Assembly (NCBI RefSeq): GCF_900107685.1
Contig: NZ_FNRQ01000007.1
Coordinates: forward strand, 1 to 64,000
DNA: 64,000 nucleotides
From: Paraburkholderia sartisoli
GTDB lineage: Bacteria > Pseudomonadota > Gammaproteobacteria > Burkholderiales > Burkholderiaceae
Reading direction: 5' to 3'
The translations under genes were made by a program, and so were the position numbers. Positions 37,045 to 46,293 of this stretch are shown piece after piece; position 1 is the first letter of the stretch, and each line of letters opens with the position of its first letter. The notes below the pieces were generated by a model. That model was not told where the DNA came from, made no database searches, and saw nothing but the letters and a program-made list of their open reading frames with translations.

Positions 37045-38526
37045 TTAAAGCAGGCCCATCGCCGATGCCTTGAGCGTCGCCGCCGCGCGTGTCGAGCATT
37101 CGAGCTTGCGAAACACGCTTTCGACATGGGTGCGCACCGTGCTCGGACTGAGCGCCAGCTCTCGCGCGGCTTCCTTGTTGCTCGCCCCTCGCGAAATCGC
37201 GCGCAGCACATCGATCTCGCGCGCCGATAGACGCGCGCCCTGCGGCGCGCTGCTCGCTGGCCGTCTGGCGACGGGCGCGCCGCCGGCCAGCAGCGCATCG
37301 ACCGCTTCGCCGTCCAGCCGGCCGCTTGCGACCTCGTCGCGCAACTGGCGCGCGGCTGCGTCGGCGGATAGCGCGGCACGCCACGGACGCGCCGCGCGCA
37401 ACGCGACCCATGCCACCGACGCCGCGAGCACGCGCGCCTCCAGCGTCAACGCCTGATCGCGCGCGCCACGAAAGTAGCCCGAACCGTCCAGCCGTTCGTA
37501 CGCATACGACGCGAGCTCGGCCGCTTCGCCGAGTGAGCCCGCCTGCTTGCCGGCGCGCGACGTCCAGTACGGTACCAGCCGCACCTTCTCCCAGGCGCTT
37601 TCGGGCAAACGCGCGCTCAGGTTCCAGACACCGTTGGGCACCGCCGCCCGGCCAATGCCATGAATCAATCCCGCGCGATAGACGCGCGCGTGCGCCGCCT
37701 TGTCCGGCGTGAGCCGGGCGCAACACGTGGCTGCGGTCGCCGCGACCTCGCGCGAGAAGCCCGTCATCCACGGCAGCTTGAGATCGATGACGTCGGCGAT
37801 CAATTCCGCCGAGGTCGTCTGCTGCATGTGCGACGTCGTCAGCTCGGCATCGAGATCGGCGGGCAATGCACGTTCCAGTTCTGGCAGCCAGTGAACCGCA
37901 TGGCGCGCCGCGACCTCGACGAGCCACACGGGATAACGCGCGTCGGCGCGTTGCGCAATCAGGTCAAGCGCCCGCTCGATGCCATACATGCGGCTGAAAA
38001 TCTCCAGATCCCCAGCGAGCGCGACGACGAACACCGGCACGGGCACCGCCTCGCGTGCGAGACGCGCGGGCAGACCGCTGCCGTCCCACGTTTCGAAGAT
38101 GTGGCGCAACGCCGCTTCGGTCGCGCGTGAGAGGCCCAGCATGCGCGCCACTTCGCCCGACACTTCGCAGTGGATCCGCGCGAGCGGCGTGAGCACCGCG
38201 CCGGCACCGCCCAGCGCTTCGAGCGGCCTCGCCCAGTCCAGGCGGTCTTCGAGCATCGCGAGGCGGCTCCCGATGTCGTCGCCGAAAACGTCGGCGAAAC
38301 CGGCCGCGTTCGCCGTGCAGCCAGACCAGCGCAGCAGCGACGTCTCGCGGACCGTGTCGCTCGCGGACGCGTCGAGTCGAGCGGCTTGCGCGAGGCGCGC
38401 CGCGAGCCATCCGGTGCGCAGCGAATGGTCGGTTGGCTGTCCCATGCTCAGATCGCCGATGAAGGCGAGCGCTTTCACGGAATCGAACACGCGCAGCGAG
38501 GAAAGGCCGGCTTCGTCGTCGGTCAT
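37045..38526 (-). CDS. Tandem degenerate HD-GYP protein fused to a LuxR helix-turn-helix
   Basis: 493 residues. Two HD-GYP-like units can be traced. The first (about 20-190) has ETWDGSGLPARL where the GYP motif stands. The second (about 255-400) has LIHGIGRAAVPN, matching LLHDIGKIAIPD but with HG for the metal-binding HD, and YERLDGSGYFRG in place of HERLDGSGYPRG. The C-terminal 65 residues are a LuxR/GerE helix-turn-helix (LSAREIDVLRAISRGASNKEAARELALSPSTVRTHV). With the HD pair missing, phosphodiesterase activity is doubtful; it may sense a ligand and bind DNA. Confidence 0.8.
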   Translation of the reverse strand: MTDDEAGLSSLRVFDSVKALAFIGDLSMGQPTDHSLRTGWLAARLAQAARLDASASDTVRETSLLRWSGCTANAAGFADVFGDDIGSRLAMLEDRLDWARPLEALGGAGAVLTPLARIHCEVSGEVARMLGLSRATEAALRHIFETWDGSGLPARLAREAVPVPVFVVALAGDLEIFSRMYGIERALDLIAQRADARYPVWLVEVAARHAVHWLPELERALPADLDAELTTSHMQQTTSAELIADVIDLKLPWMTGFSREVAATAATCCARLTPDKAAHARVYRAGLIHGIGRAAVPNGVWNLSARLPESAWEKVRLVPYWTSRAGKQAGSLGEAAELASYAYERLDGSGYFRGARDQALTLEARVLAASVAWVALRAARPWRAALSADAAARQLRDEVASGRLDGEAVDALLAGGAPVARRPASSAPQGARLSAREIDVLRAISRGASNKEAARELALSPSTVRTHVESVFRKLECSTRAAATLKASAMGLL

Positions 38527-38679
38527 CGGATTGGACGAAAAAACGCACGTGGAAAAGATGGACCACTATACGCGACAACGTCTTCCGGACAGGGTCGGTC
38601 ATTCGACCGATACCGCCGGGGCAAGCCGGATGCGATCCTTTCTATCAACACGTTCGTTAAAGACAGTTAAGGAGTTGCC

Positions 38680-39264
38680 ATGGTTGATCGCCACGAAGAC
38701 ATCGCCCGGGCTCAGGAAGAACGGTGGCTCAAGCACTATTACTTTGTCCGGACTGCGTTCTCCGCTGTCTGGGTCGCACTTGCTTTCTCCGTCGGGCAGC
38801 ATTCCCCGGCCAGCATGGCGGCATTGCTTATCGTCTATCCCGCATGGGATGCGCTGGCCAATTACATCGACATGTCGCGTAGCGGCGGGATGGCTGAAAA
38901 TCGTACACAGGCCATCAACGTCCTCATCAGTATCATCACAACGGTTGCGGTGATCGTGACATTGAGAGTGAACATGAACTGGGTGCTTGGGGTGTTCGGC
39001 GTTTGGGCCATACTTTCCGGCTTGCTCCAGCTCGGCACCGCCGTGCGCCGCTGGAAGCGCTTCGGTGCGCAATGGGCAATGATCCCGAGCGGCGGACAAT
39101 CGGCATTGGCGGGTGCATTTTTCATCGTGCAAGCCGGCGCGTCCATGTCTCCCGCCATTGACAAAGTGGCCGGCTACGCAGCGGTGGGCGCCGTCTATTT
39201 TCTCGTTTCTGCGTTGTGGTTATCCGCCGGCCAGTTGCGACGCAAGGTTGTCCGGGCGTCTTGA
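38680..39264 (+). CDS. Membrane protein resembling DUF308 family
   Basis: 194 residues with about six hydrophobic helices (YYFVRTAFSAVWVALAFSVG, VLISIITTVAVIVTL, VLGVFGVWAILSGLLQLGTAV, AALVGAVYFLVSALWL-like region). A glycine-rich pattern and helix spacing are like DUF308/HdeD-type acid-stress membrane proteins. TTAAGGAG precedes the ATG at 38680. It stands alone between divergent and convergent neighbours. Confidence 0.75.
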   Translation: MVDRHEDIARAQEERWLKHYYFVRTAFSAVWVALAFSVGQHSPASMAALLIVYPAWDALANYIDMSRSGGMAENRTQAINVLISIITTVAVIVTLRVNMNWVLGVFGVWAILSGLLQLGTAVRRWKRFGAQWAMIPSGGQSALAGAFFIVQAGASMSPAIDKVAGYAAVGAVYFLVSALWLSAGQLRRKVVRAS

Positions 39265-39357
39265 AAGCCCGGGGTTGTCAGCGCGGCTAACGTTTCTTCC
39301 CTGGTGCTGCCATTGGCGCCGCGTTTTGCCCGTTCGAGACTGCGCGAGTAACGCACG

Positions 39358-41100
39358 TCAATGCGAATGTCGCGGCACGTCAGCGCCGCGGCAACCCACC
39401 AGAAAATCGAAATCGCACCCCTGGTCTGCCTGCAGAACGTGCTGGACAAACAGATGTCGATAGCCGCTTGCGTCTGCGGGATCATCCGTTCGCGCCGCGC
39501 GCCACGCCGCAAGCCGCGCAGCCAGTTCCTCGTCGCTTATGTCGAGGTGCAACTGCCCCGCGTCGCAATCCAGTTCGATCCAGTCGCCTTCCCGAACCAC
39601 CGCGAGCGGGCCACCCGCGCGCGCCTCGGGCGCCACGTGCAGCACCACCGTGCCGTACGCGGTGCCGCTCATGCGGGCATCGGAAATGCGCACCATGTCG
39701 GTCACGCCCTGCGCCAGCAATTTCGGCGGCAGTCCCATGTTGCCCACTTCGGCCATGCCGGGATATCCCTGCGGACCGCAGTTCTTCAACACCAGCACGG
39801 AATCAGCGGTGACGTCGAGATCGACCGCGCCGATGCGCGCCTTGTAGTCCTCCAGGTTCTCGAACACGACAGCGCGTCCACGATGCCTGAGCAACGCGGG
39901 TGTCGACGCGGAAGGCTTGAGCACCGCCCCGTTCGGCGCGAGATTGCCGCGCAGCACGTACAGCCCGCCATCAGGGAACACGGGGTTGTCGAGCGGACGG
40001 ATCACCGCGTCGTTGTAAAGGGGCGCGTCCTTGCAGTTGTCCCACAGCGAGTGACCGTTCGCTGTCAGCGCATCCGGATGCGGCAATAACCCGGCTTCGC
40101 CCAGGCGACGCACCACCGCCGGCAGGCCGCCCGCGTAATAGAACTCCTCCATCAGATAGCGCCCCGACGGTTGCAGATCGACGAGCGTCGGCGTGCCGCG
40201 ACCGATGCGCGTCCAGTCGTCGAGTTCAAGGCTCACGCCGATGCGCCCCGCGATCGCCTTCAGATGGATCGCCGCGTTCGTCGAACCGCCAATCGCGGCA
40301 TTCACACGGATCGCATTTTCGAACGCTGCGCGCGTGAGCAGTTGCGACAGGCGCAGATCATCGAGCGCCATCTCGACGATGCGCATGCCCGACATGTGCG
40401 CAAGAACATAACGGCGTGCATCCACGGCGGGAATCGCGGCGTTGTGCGGAAGCGTGACGCCCAGCGCTTCGACCATGCATGCCATTGTCGAAGCTGTGCC
40501 CATCGTATTGCAGGTGCCCGCTGAGCGCGACATCCCCGCTTCGGCCGACATGAAATCGTGCAGCGAGATCTTGCCCGCCTTCACCTGCTCGCTCAATTGC
40601 CACACGATCGTGCCCGAACCGATGTCGCGGCCCTCATGCTTGCCGTTGAGCATCGGGCCGCCGCTTACCGCAATCGCCGGCACGTCGCAGCTTGCCGCGC
40701 CCATCAAAAGCGCCGGCGTGGTCTTGTCGCAACCGACGAGCAGCACGACCGCGTCAACCGGATTGCCGCGTATCGATTCCTCGACATCCATGCTCGCAAG
40801 ATTGCGCGTGAACATGGCCGTGGGACGCAGGTTCGATTCGCCGTTGGAAAACACGGGGAATTCAACCGGAAAACCGCCCGCTTCCAGCACGCCGCGCTTC
40901 ACGTGTTCGGCAAGCTTTCGAAAATGCGCATTACAGGGCGTCAGCTCGGACCACGTATTGCAGATCCCAATAATTGGCTTTCCGCCAAACTCGTGATCGG
41001 GAATGCCCTGGTTTTTCATCCAGCTCCGGTACATGAAGCCGTTCTTGTCGGCCGAACCGAACCATTGTGCAGAGCGTAGTGGGCGTTTACCGTTGCTCAT
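39358..41100 (-). CDS. IlvD/Edd-family sugar-acid dehydratase, L-arabonate type
   Basis: 580-residue iron-sulfur dehydratase that removes water from a sugar acid to give a 2-keto-3-deoxy acid. Conserved cysteines for the [2Fe-2S] cluster are C47 (GICNTW), C124 (VGCDKTTPA) and C197 (AGTCNTMGTAST). The start MSNGKRPLRSAQWFG and the EFPVFSNGESNLRPTAM stretch resemble L-arabonate or related pentonate dehydratases rather than IlvD. GGAGGAGAGG precedes the ATG at 41100. It is divergent from a sugar importer across a FadR-type operator. Exact substrate not certain. Confidence 0.88.
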   Translation of the reverse strand: MSNGKRPLRSAQWFGSADKNGFMYRSWMKNQGIPDHEFGGKPIIGICNTWSELTPCNAHFRKLAEHVKRGVLEAGGFPVEFPVFSNGESNLRPTAMFTRNLASMDVEESIRGNPVDAVVLLVGCDKTTPALLMGAASCDVPAIAVSGGPMLNGKHEGRDIGSGTIVWQLSEQVKAGKISLHDFMSAEAGMSRSAGTCNTMGTASTMACMVEALGVTLPHNAAIPAVDARRYVLAHMSGMRIVEMALDDLRLSQLLTRAAFENAIRVNAAIGGSTNAAIHLKAIAGRIGVSLELDDWTRIGRGTPTLVDLQPSGRYLMEEFYYAGGLPAVVRRLGEAGLLPHPDALTANGHSLWDNCKDAPLYNDAVIRPLDNPVFPDGGLYVLRGNLAPNGAVLKPSASTPALLRHRGRAVVFENLEDYKARIGAVDLDVTADSVLVLKNCGPQGYPGMAEVGNMGLPPKLLAQGVTDMVRISDARMSGTAYGTVVLHVAPEARAGGPLAVVREGDWIELDCDAGQLHLDISDEELAARLAAWRAARTDDPADASGYRHLFVQHVLQADQGCDFDFLVGCRGADVPRHSH

Positions 41101-41441
41101 GTCCCCTCTCCTCCTTGAAACACCTCGATAGTAATACTATTCAAGTAGCGCTTCGTGAAGATCATGTTGGCGAGACGCTCCTTCACAAACGTGTCGTGCT
41201 GCACGGTCGTCCGTGCTTCCGGGACCTCCGGCGCGGCGCGAGGGCTAATTAGTCCGACTAGTTAAGGGTATACATCGATTAATAGGTAAAAGGGCGTGAT
41301 ATAGGATTTTTGGCAATGTCGTCATGCGCACGCGCATGCACGCGGGGTACATTCAGGACGTGATGCCCGGCTATGGTGCTTTTCCGGCCTGCGCCGTCAT
41401 GCACAGTGAAGTGTCTGATAACTGAAAGACAGGAGACTGAG
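41101..41441. promoter_or_regulatory. Divergent control region of dehydratase and sugar importer
   Basis: This 341-bp region holds two back-to-back promoters. The main visible element is the imperfect palindrome TAATTAGTC-C-GACTAGTTA (41246-41264, one mismatch), whose core TAGTCCGACTA has the form of FadR/FCD operators. A second A/T-rich stretch follows (GATTAATAGG, 41277-41286). The adjoining strands read toward the two operons. Confidence 0.6.
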
Positions 41442-42521
41442 ATGGCGCAAGACAAAGAAGACAAGGATGAAGTCCAGGGCATGCGTCGCGGGCTGTTGCA
41501 AGGTGCGGGGCTGTCCGCCGCACTTGCACTGCTAGGTGGCGCGATCACGCCGGCGCAGGCGGCCGAAGGCGGATCCTTTCCCGCACACAAACGCTGGAAG
41601 ATCGTTTTCGTCAACCACGTCACGACGAATCCGTTTTTCGTTCCGACGCAATATGGCATTCAGGACGCGACTGCCATGTTCGGCATGGATTATCAGTGGA
41701 CCGGTTCGGCCAACGCCGACATCGCCGAAATGGTGAACGCGGTCAACGCCGCAGTTGCCGCGAAGGCCGACGCGATCGCGGTGCCGATCGTCGATCCGAG
41801 AGCGTTCGACAAGCCGATCCAGGCCGCGCTCGACGCCGGCATTCCTGTCTTCGCCTATAACGCGGATGCGCCTTCGGGTTCGACGAATGCGCGTCTTGCG
41901 TATATCGGACAGGACCTGTACCTGTCGGGTTACCAGATGGGCGAGCGCATCGTGAGCCTGATCGACAGCGGCCTTGTCGCGCTCTTCATTGCGACGCCTG
42001 GCCAGCTCAACATCCAGCCGCGGCTTGACGGCGCGGTCGCCGCAATCAAGAAGTCGGGCAAGAAAATCGACGTGCAGACCATCGCAACCGGCGCGACCGT
42101 CAACGAAGAACTCTCGAAGATCAAGTCGTTCTATCTGGGCCACCAGGACCTCAAGGGCATGTTCGCCGTCGATGCGGGCAGCACGCAGGGCGTTGCGGAG
42201 GTCATGAAGGAATCCGGTCTGCCGTCGAAGGGTGTCCATGGCGGCGGCTTCGATCTGCTGCCGCGCACGGTCGACCTGATCCATGACGGCTTCCTCGATT
42301 TCACGATCGACCAGCAGCCTTACGTTCAGGGTTTCTATACCGTGCTCGAGGCGTTCACCTTCCTTGCCTCCGGTGGCCTTGTGGGACCCGCGAACATCAA
42401 CACGGGCCTGAAGTTCGTCACGAAGGGCACGGTCGATCCTTACCTGACCACCTCGACACGTTATGAGGGCAAGAGCACCAAAGCCCAGATCGTGCCACGC
42501 ACGGGTGCGATCAAAGGGTGA
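41442..42521 (+). CDS. Sugar ABC transporter substrate-binding protein
   Basis: 359 residues, periplasmic-binding type I (ribose/galactose-type) fold: KIVFVNHVTTNPFFVPTQYGIQDA, then ADAIAVPIVDPRAFDKPIQAALDAGIPVFAYNAD. A twin-arginine-like stretch (MRRGLLQGAG) precedes a hydrophobic segment ending in AQAA, suggesting export. AGGAGACTGAG precedes the ATG at 41442. With the next two genes it forms an importer. The neighbouring dehydratase suggests a pentose or sugar-acid ligand. Confidence 0.88.
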   Translation: MAQDKEDKDEVQGMRRGLLQGAGLSAALALLGGAITPAQAAEGGSFPAHKRWKIVFVNHVTTNPFFVPTQYGIQDATAMFGMDYQWTGSANADIAEMVNAVNAAVAAKADAIAVPIVDPRAFDKPIQAALDAGIPVFAYNADAPSGSTNARLAYIGQDLYLSGYQMGERIVSLIDSGLVALFIATPGQLNIQPRLDGAVAAIKKSGKKIDVQTIATGATVNEELSKIKSFYLGHQDLKGMFAVDAGSTQGVAEVMKESGLPSKGVHGGGFDLLPRTVDLIHDGFLDFTIDQQPYVQGFYTVLEAFTFLASGGLVGPANINTGLKFVTKGTVDPYLTTSTRYEGKSTKAQIVPRTGAIKG

Positions 42522-43522
42522 CGTCTTCCGTGACGGATACCACTCAATCCGCCAAACGCCCGAGGCGCTGGTCTGGCACGCTCGGGCGTTCCAGCGAGAT
42601 TCGCATCTTTGCGGTCGCGCTCATCCTTAGCATTTACTTTGAAACGGTCAATCATGATTTCCTGCTGACGAGCGCAAGCCTTCAGAATCTTTCGCAGTTC
42701 ATCGCGCCGGTGGCGATCATTGCGTTTGGCGAAATCATGCTGATGATCGGTGGCGAGATCGATCTTTCGGCCGGGATGGTATTTGCATTTGCGCCGTTCA
42801 TCATGCACTTCACGCACGAAGCAGGCGCGCCCGCATGGCTCGCGTTGCTGACCGGCGTTCTCGCCGCGGGTGTGGTCGGCCTGATCAACGGCGCGGTAAC
42901 GGTGTATCTTCGCATCCCCTCTTTCGTCACGACGCTGGGCACGCTGTTCTTCGTCAACGGTCTCACGCTGACGATTTCACGCGGCACGCCCGTTGCGCCG
43001 CCGGAAGATTCCACCTTTTTTGCGGCGTTCATGGGCGGCTGGGGCTACAGCGAGATCATCTGGACGATCGCAATCGCCGCAGTGATGCACGTGCTGCTTC
43101 GCCATACGCGCTGGGGACTGCATACGATCGCTTCGGGCGCGAATCCGCTAGGCGCGAGTGAAGCCGGCATCCACGTCAGACGCCTCAAGCTCGGCAACTT
43201 CATCCTTGCCGCGTTGCTTGCGGGCTTTACCGGCATCCTTGAAGGCTTTCGCATCACATCGATCGATCCGCAGGCGGGCGGCAACCAGATCATGTTTCTC
43301 GCGATTGCCGCCGCCGTGATTGGCGGCACGCCGCTAGCCGGCGGCTCGGGGACGATCATCGGCGGCCTGATTGGCGCCGCGGTGCTTGGCATCCTGAACG
43401 ACGGCTTCACGCTCATCGGGATCAACGCCTTCACGTTCAACATGATTCTTGGTGCGGCGATCCTCGGCGCGATGATCTTCAACATTCACGTCGTTCGTCT
43501 CGCGCGCAAGGGAGAGTTGTGA
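42518..43522 (+). CDS. Sugar ABC transporter permease
   Basis: 334-residue RbsC-like permease with about nine hydrophobic helices (GEIMLMIGGEIDLSAGMVFAF is the conserved loop region, and ILAALLAGFTGILEGFRI the later one). The start is a GTG at 42518, overlapping the binding protein stop by four bases. It belongs to the same operon. Confidence 0.88.
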   Translation: MTSSVTDTTQSAKRPRRWSGTLGRSSEIRIFAVALILSIYFETVNHDFLLTSASLQNLSQFIAPVAIIAFGEIMLMIGGEIDLSAGMVFAFAPFIMHFTHEAGAPAWLALLTGVLAAGVVGLINGAVTVYLRIPSFVTTLGTLFFVNGLTLTISRGTPVAPPEDSTFFAAFMGGWGYSEIIWTIAIAAVMHVLLRHTRWGLHTIASGANPLGASEAGIHVRRLKLGNFILAALLAGFTGILEGFRITSIDPQAGGNQIMFLAIAAAVIGGTPLAGGSGTIIGGLIGAAVLGILNDGFTLIGINAFTFNMILGAAILGAMIFNIHVVRLARKGEL

Positions 43523-44292
43523 TGGCCGAAGTGATCGAGGCGCTGCGCGGCGAAGACATCGTCAAGCGTTTCGGCGCGGTCACCGCGCTCGACGGCGTTT
43601 CGCTCACGCTAAGACAGGGCGAGATTCTCGGCGTTCTGGGCGACAACGGCGCAGGCAAGTCGACGCTGATCAAGATCCTGACGGGGTTTCATCAGCAGAC
43701 CACCGGCAGGCTTTTCGTGGGCGGCGAGGAAACGTTGCTGCGCTCCGTCGATCATGCCCGCTCACTGGGCATCGAGTGCGTGTACCAGGATCTCGCGCTC
43801 GCCAATTCGCTCAGCATCTATCACAACATGTTCCTGAACCGCGAGATCATCCGTCGCGGACCGATAAGGCTGTTGAACAACCGCGCGATGCGCACCCGCG
43901 CCGCGGAATGCCTCGAGGAAATCGGCGTCAACGTTCCTTCGGTGGATCTGCCGGTCGAGCAGCTTTCCGGTGGACAGCGACAGGCCATCGCCGTTGCGCG
44001 CGCGGTCAATTCGAACGCGAAAATACTCCTGCTCGACGAACCGCTCGCCGCAATGGGCGCGCGCGAGGCAGGACTCATCATCGACCTGATCCTTCGGCTC
44101 AAGGAAAAAGGCGGCCTGTCCATCATCATGATCATGCACAACTACGCACAGACGCTCGATATCGCCGATCGTGTGATGTTGATGCAGCGAGGCCGCGTGA
44201 CCTATCAGCGGGAAGCCGCAAGCACGTCTGTCGCGGAACTGATGGACATCGTGCGCCGCGAGTATCGGGCGATGCGCGCCACGACGAACTGA
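43522..44292 (+). CDS. Sugar ABC transporter ATP-binding protein
   Basis: 256-residue single-domain ATPase: Walker A GDNGAGKST, signature LSGGQRQAIAVARAV, Walker B LLLDEPLAAMG. Unlike RbsA, which carries two nucleotide-binding domains, only one is present, so the transporter would use a homodimer. The ATG at 43522 overlaps the permease stop. GGAGAG stands 6 bases upstream. Confidence 0.88.
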   Translation: MAEVIEALRGEDIVKRFGAVTALDGVSLTLRQGEILGVLGDNGAGKSTLIKILTGFHQQTTGRLFVGGEETLLRSVDHARSLGIECVYQDLALANSLSIYHNMFLNREIIRRGPIRLLNNRAMRTRAAECLEEIGVNVPSVDLPVEQLSGGQRQAIAVARAVNSNAKILLLDEPLAAMGAREAGLIIDLILRLKEKGGLSIIMIMHNYAQTLDIADRVMLMQRGRVTYQREAASTSVAELMDIVRREYRAMRATTN

Positions 44293-44423
44293 CACGTGCC
44301 TTTACGCTTTCGGCGTGGGTCCCGCTGTCAGCAAGCAAACACGTTCTATGCCTCCCCTCTCGCGTGTCAGCGTTCAACCTGTTTGCCTGGAGATGTGACA
44401 GATCGTCGGCCATCGTCTGAATG

Positions 44424-45650
44424 TCAGGCCATGCGGCTTCGATTAGCGTTGATCTTTTTTGCGATCTGTTCAATCGTTGCCTTGCGGATTGGGAAGCGCT
44501 TTGCAGTTTTTATGAAATCTCCGGCGACGGCGCTGATGCGCTCGATCGCGGTGATGGCGTCCACCTTTTTTATATTCGTCTGGCTTGCCAGTTCAAGCAG
44601 ATCCGCTTTGGCCGGCGCGCGGCCTTCGCCGCAAATATCCATTTGATGTTCGCCACCCGGACCTTCGCTAAAGGTCAGGTCATAGGCCGGAGAGAACCGC
44701 CACTGTCCGCGCTCGTTCATGCGGAAGGAAAAATTCTTCGCGTGGTCATCGCGATTGTGAAAGATCACATTGAACACGCAGCGTTCGTAAGCCTTAAGGG
44801 TTTCGCGGACGTCGCGCGTCATGAAACCGGTGAGGCGCAGCATGGACGTGTAATCCACGGACGACGGAATGCGAAAGTTGGCGTTTAGCGCGCCGGCAAC
44901 TGTATGCACCGGCACACGCAGACCTCCTTCGCGATCAAAACGGGCGATACCGAAAGCTGCCAGCTTTGTATCCAGATCAAACCAGGCCGTTTCTGGCATA
45001 TCCAGACCACAGTCTCGCGCCAGTACGGCATAGGTCGCCTCAATGGCGCACACCTCCTTGTGTTCGGACCCGCCCTGGAATTTCACGAGCCACGGCAATC
45101 CGGGACCGTCCTCCGAACTGGTCATCCGGCCGGACGCGGTGTCGTAGTTCACCAGCACCTTTGGACGCGCGCCTTGCGGAGAACCACCCATTACGGCCAG
45201 ACGCCGCAGGACTTCGGCCCCGTCATCCGAGAGAACGTCCTGAACTTCGCGCGCAAGCGTCAGCAGTTCCACATCGGCTTTTTCAATTTCCTCCGCGTTC
45301 GACGGCTCGAACATCAACGCGCCCATTGCCCGGCCACCGACGAATGCGAGCCGGTCCAGCGGGGACAGGCGTGCCGGATCCCAGCCCCTCTTTCGAAACA
45401 GCTTGTCCTGAAGCACCAGACCCCAACCGTCCGGCAGTGCGTCCGCAATCAGACCCGGCAAGCGGTATTGATGCTGCGGAAACCCGTCGTACGCGTAGGG
45501 GCTCAACTTCAGGTTAAGCGAGGACAGTTCGAGGCCTCGATCGATGGCTTCGGGGGTGTACTCAAACAGAAGCTGTGAACCGTTATCGCCGAGATGAGCG
45601 AGAACGAAACGCTCGCCCCAGCCGGCATAGACGACGGCGAGCTTTTTCAT
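44424..45650 (-). CDS. hipA: HipA-family kinase toxin
   Basis: 408-residue serine/threonine kinase toxin of the HipA family, which in E. coli phosphorylates glutamyl-tRNA synthetase and causes persistence. Kinase motifs are visible: the P-loop-like GGSPQGARPKVLV, the catalytic loop HNRDDHAKNFSF and the metal-binding Asp in YDLTFSEGPG. The ATG overlaps the hipB-like stop by four bases (ATGA). It is probably active and neutralised by the upstream HTH protein. Confidence 0.9.
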   Translation of the reverse strand: MKKLAVVYAGWGERFVLAHLGDNGSQLLFEYTPEAIDRGLELSSLNLKLSPYAYDGFPQHQYRLPGLIADALPDGWGLVLQDKLFRKRGWDPARLSPLDRLAFVGGRAMGALMFEPSNAEEIEKADVELLTLAREVQDVLSDDGAEVLRRLAVMGGSPQGARPKVLVNYDTASGRMTSSEDGPGLPWLVKFQGGSEHKEVCAIEATYAVLARDCGLDMPETAWFDLDTKLAAFGIARFDREGGLRVPVHTVAGALNANFRIPSSVDYTSMLRLTGFMTRDVRETLKAYERCVFNVIFHNRDDHAKNFSFRMNERGQWRFSPAYDLTFSEGPGGEHQMDICGEGRAPAKADLLELASQTNIKKVDAITAIERISAVAGDFIKTAKRFPIRKATIEQIAKKINANRSRMA

Positions 45651-45949
45651 CGCGCCCCCCCTGCACGCTGGCGACGCACGCTGGCTTTTTCCATGTCCCT
45701 GATCGTCGTCGCACGAAGCACGAAGAGATCCGACAGGCTTCCGGCCAGACCCAGCGCCATGACGATCTTGATCAGAGACTCCAGCGTCGCCTGACCCTTG
45801 CTCTCGAAATTGCGCACTGTGCCCATCGAGATTCCCGCGCGGCCGGCCAGCTCGGCCTGAGTGATGTTTTGCGCAAGACGATGCGCCCGCAGACGGCTTG
45901 CGAGTTCAGTGCAGATTTCTTCGACAGCAGCCAGTTCAAAGTTCAACAT
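45647..45949 (-). CDS. hipB: HipB-like antitoxin (Xre-type helix-turn-helix)
   Basis: 100 residues: the DNA-binding region is RLRAHRLAQNITQAELAGRAGISMGTVRNFESKGQ, with a basic C-terminal tail. The start MLNFEL is at 45949; the stop overlaps hipA. It would bind HipA and repress the operon. An AT-rich palindrome stands upstream. Confidence 0.88.
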   Translation of the reverse strand: MLNFELAAVEEICTELASRLRAHRLAQNITQAELAGRAGISMGTVRNFESKGQATLESLIKIVMALGLAGSLSDLFVLRATTIRDMEKASVRRQRAGGAR

Positions 45950-45969
45950 TTTGACTTTTAAGTCGAAAA

Positions 45970-45987
45970 TTGATTATTAATCATCAA
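45970..45987. promoter_or_regulatory. 18-bp near-perfect palindrome upstream of hipBA
   Basis: TTGATTATTAATCATCAA is symmetric except for one base pair, and lies 21-38 bases upstream of the hipB ATG in an AT-rich stretch. A second shorter inverted repeat GACTT-TT-AAGTC sits between it and the gene. These are good candidates for HipB operators. Confidence 0.6.
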
Positions 45988-46210
45988 AAATATAGCATTT
46001 AACAGGTGATCGGTCAATGCACGATTTCGTTAAATCGCTAATATTTTGTTCTTTATTTAGATTTAAAGTCTTTTATGTACAATATATTGTCGCTTATTCT
46101 TGAAAATCGAAGAAGGTAGTGCGATCGATGTCAGCGCATCTGTGGGCAAAAGTACGGGCTTTTTTGCGCGCCACACACTATCACCCCCATTGGCAGCAAG
46201 GATTTTTTGA

Positions 46211-46230
46211 ATATCGTAAAATTACGATAT
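46211..46230. promoter_or_regulatory. 20-bp palindrome, probable ArsR-type operator
   Basis: ATATCGTAA-AA-TTACGATAT has perfect 9-bp arms and ends 64 bases before the preferred start of the ArsR-like gene. It is the typical length and form of an ArsR/SmtB operator. It overlaps upstream in-frame starts, which supports translation beginning downstream. Confidence 0.7.
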
Positions 46231-46293
46231 ATGATTCGTCCCGAAGCGATGCAATTGCCGGCATGTCCGCATGCCACCTCGGAACAAACGTTG

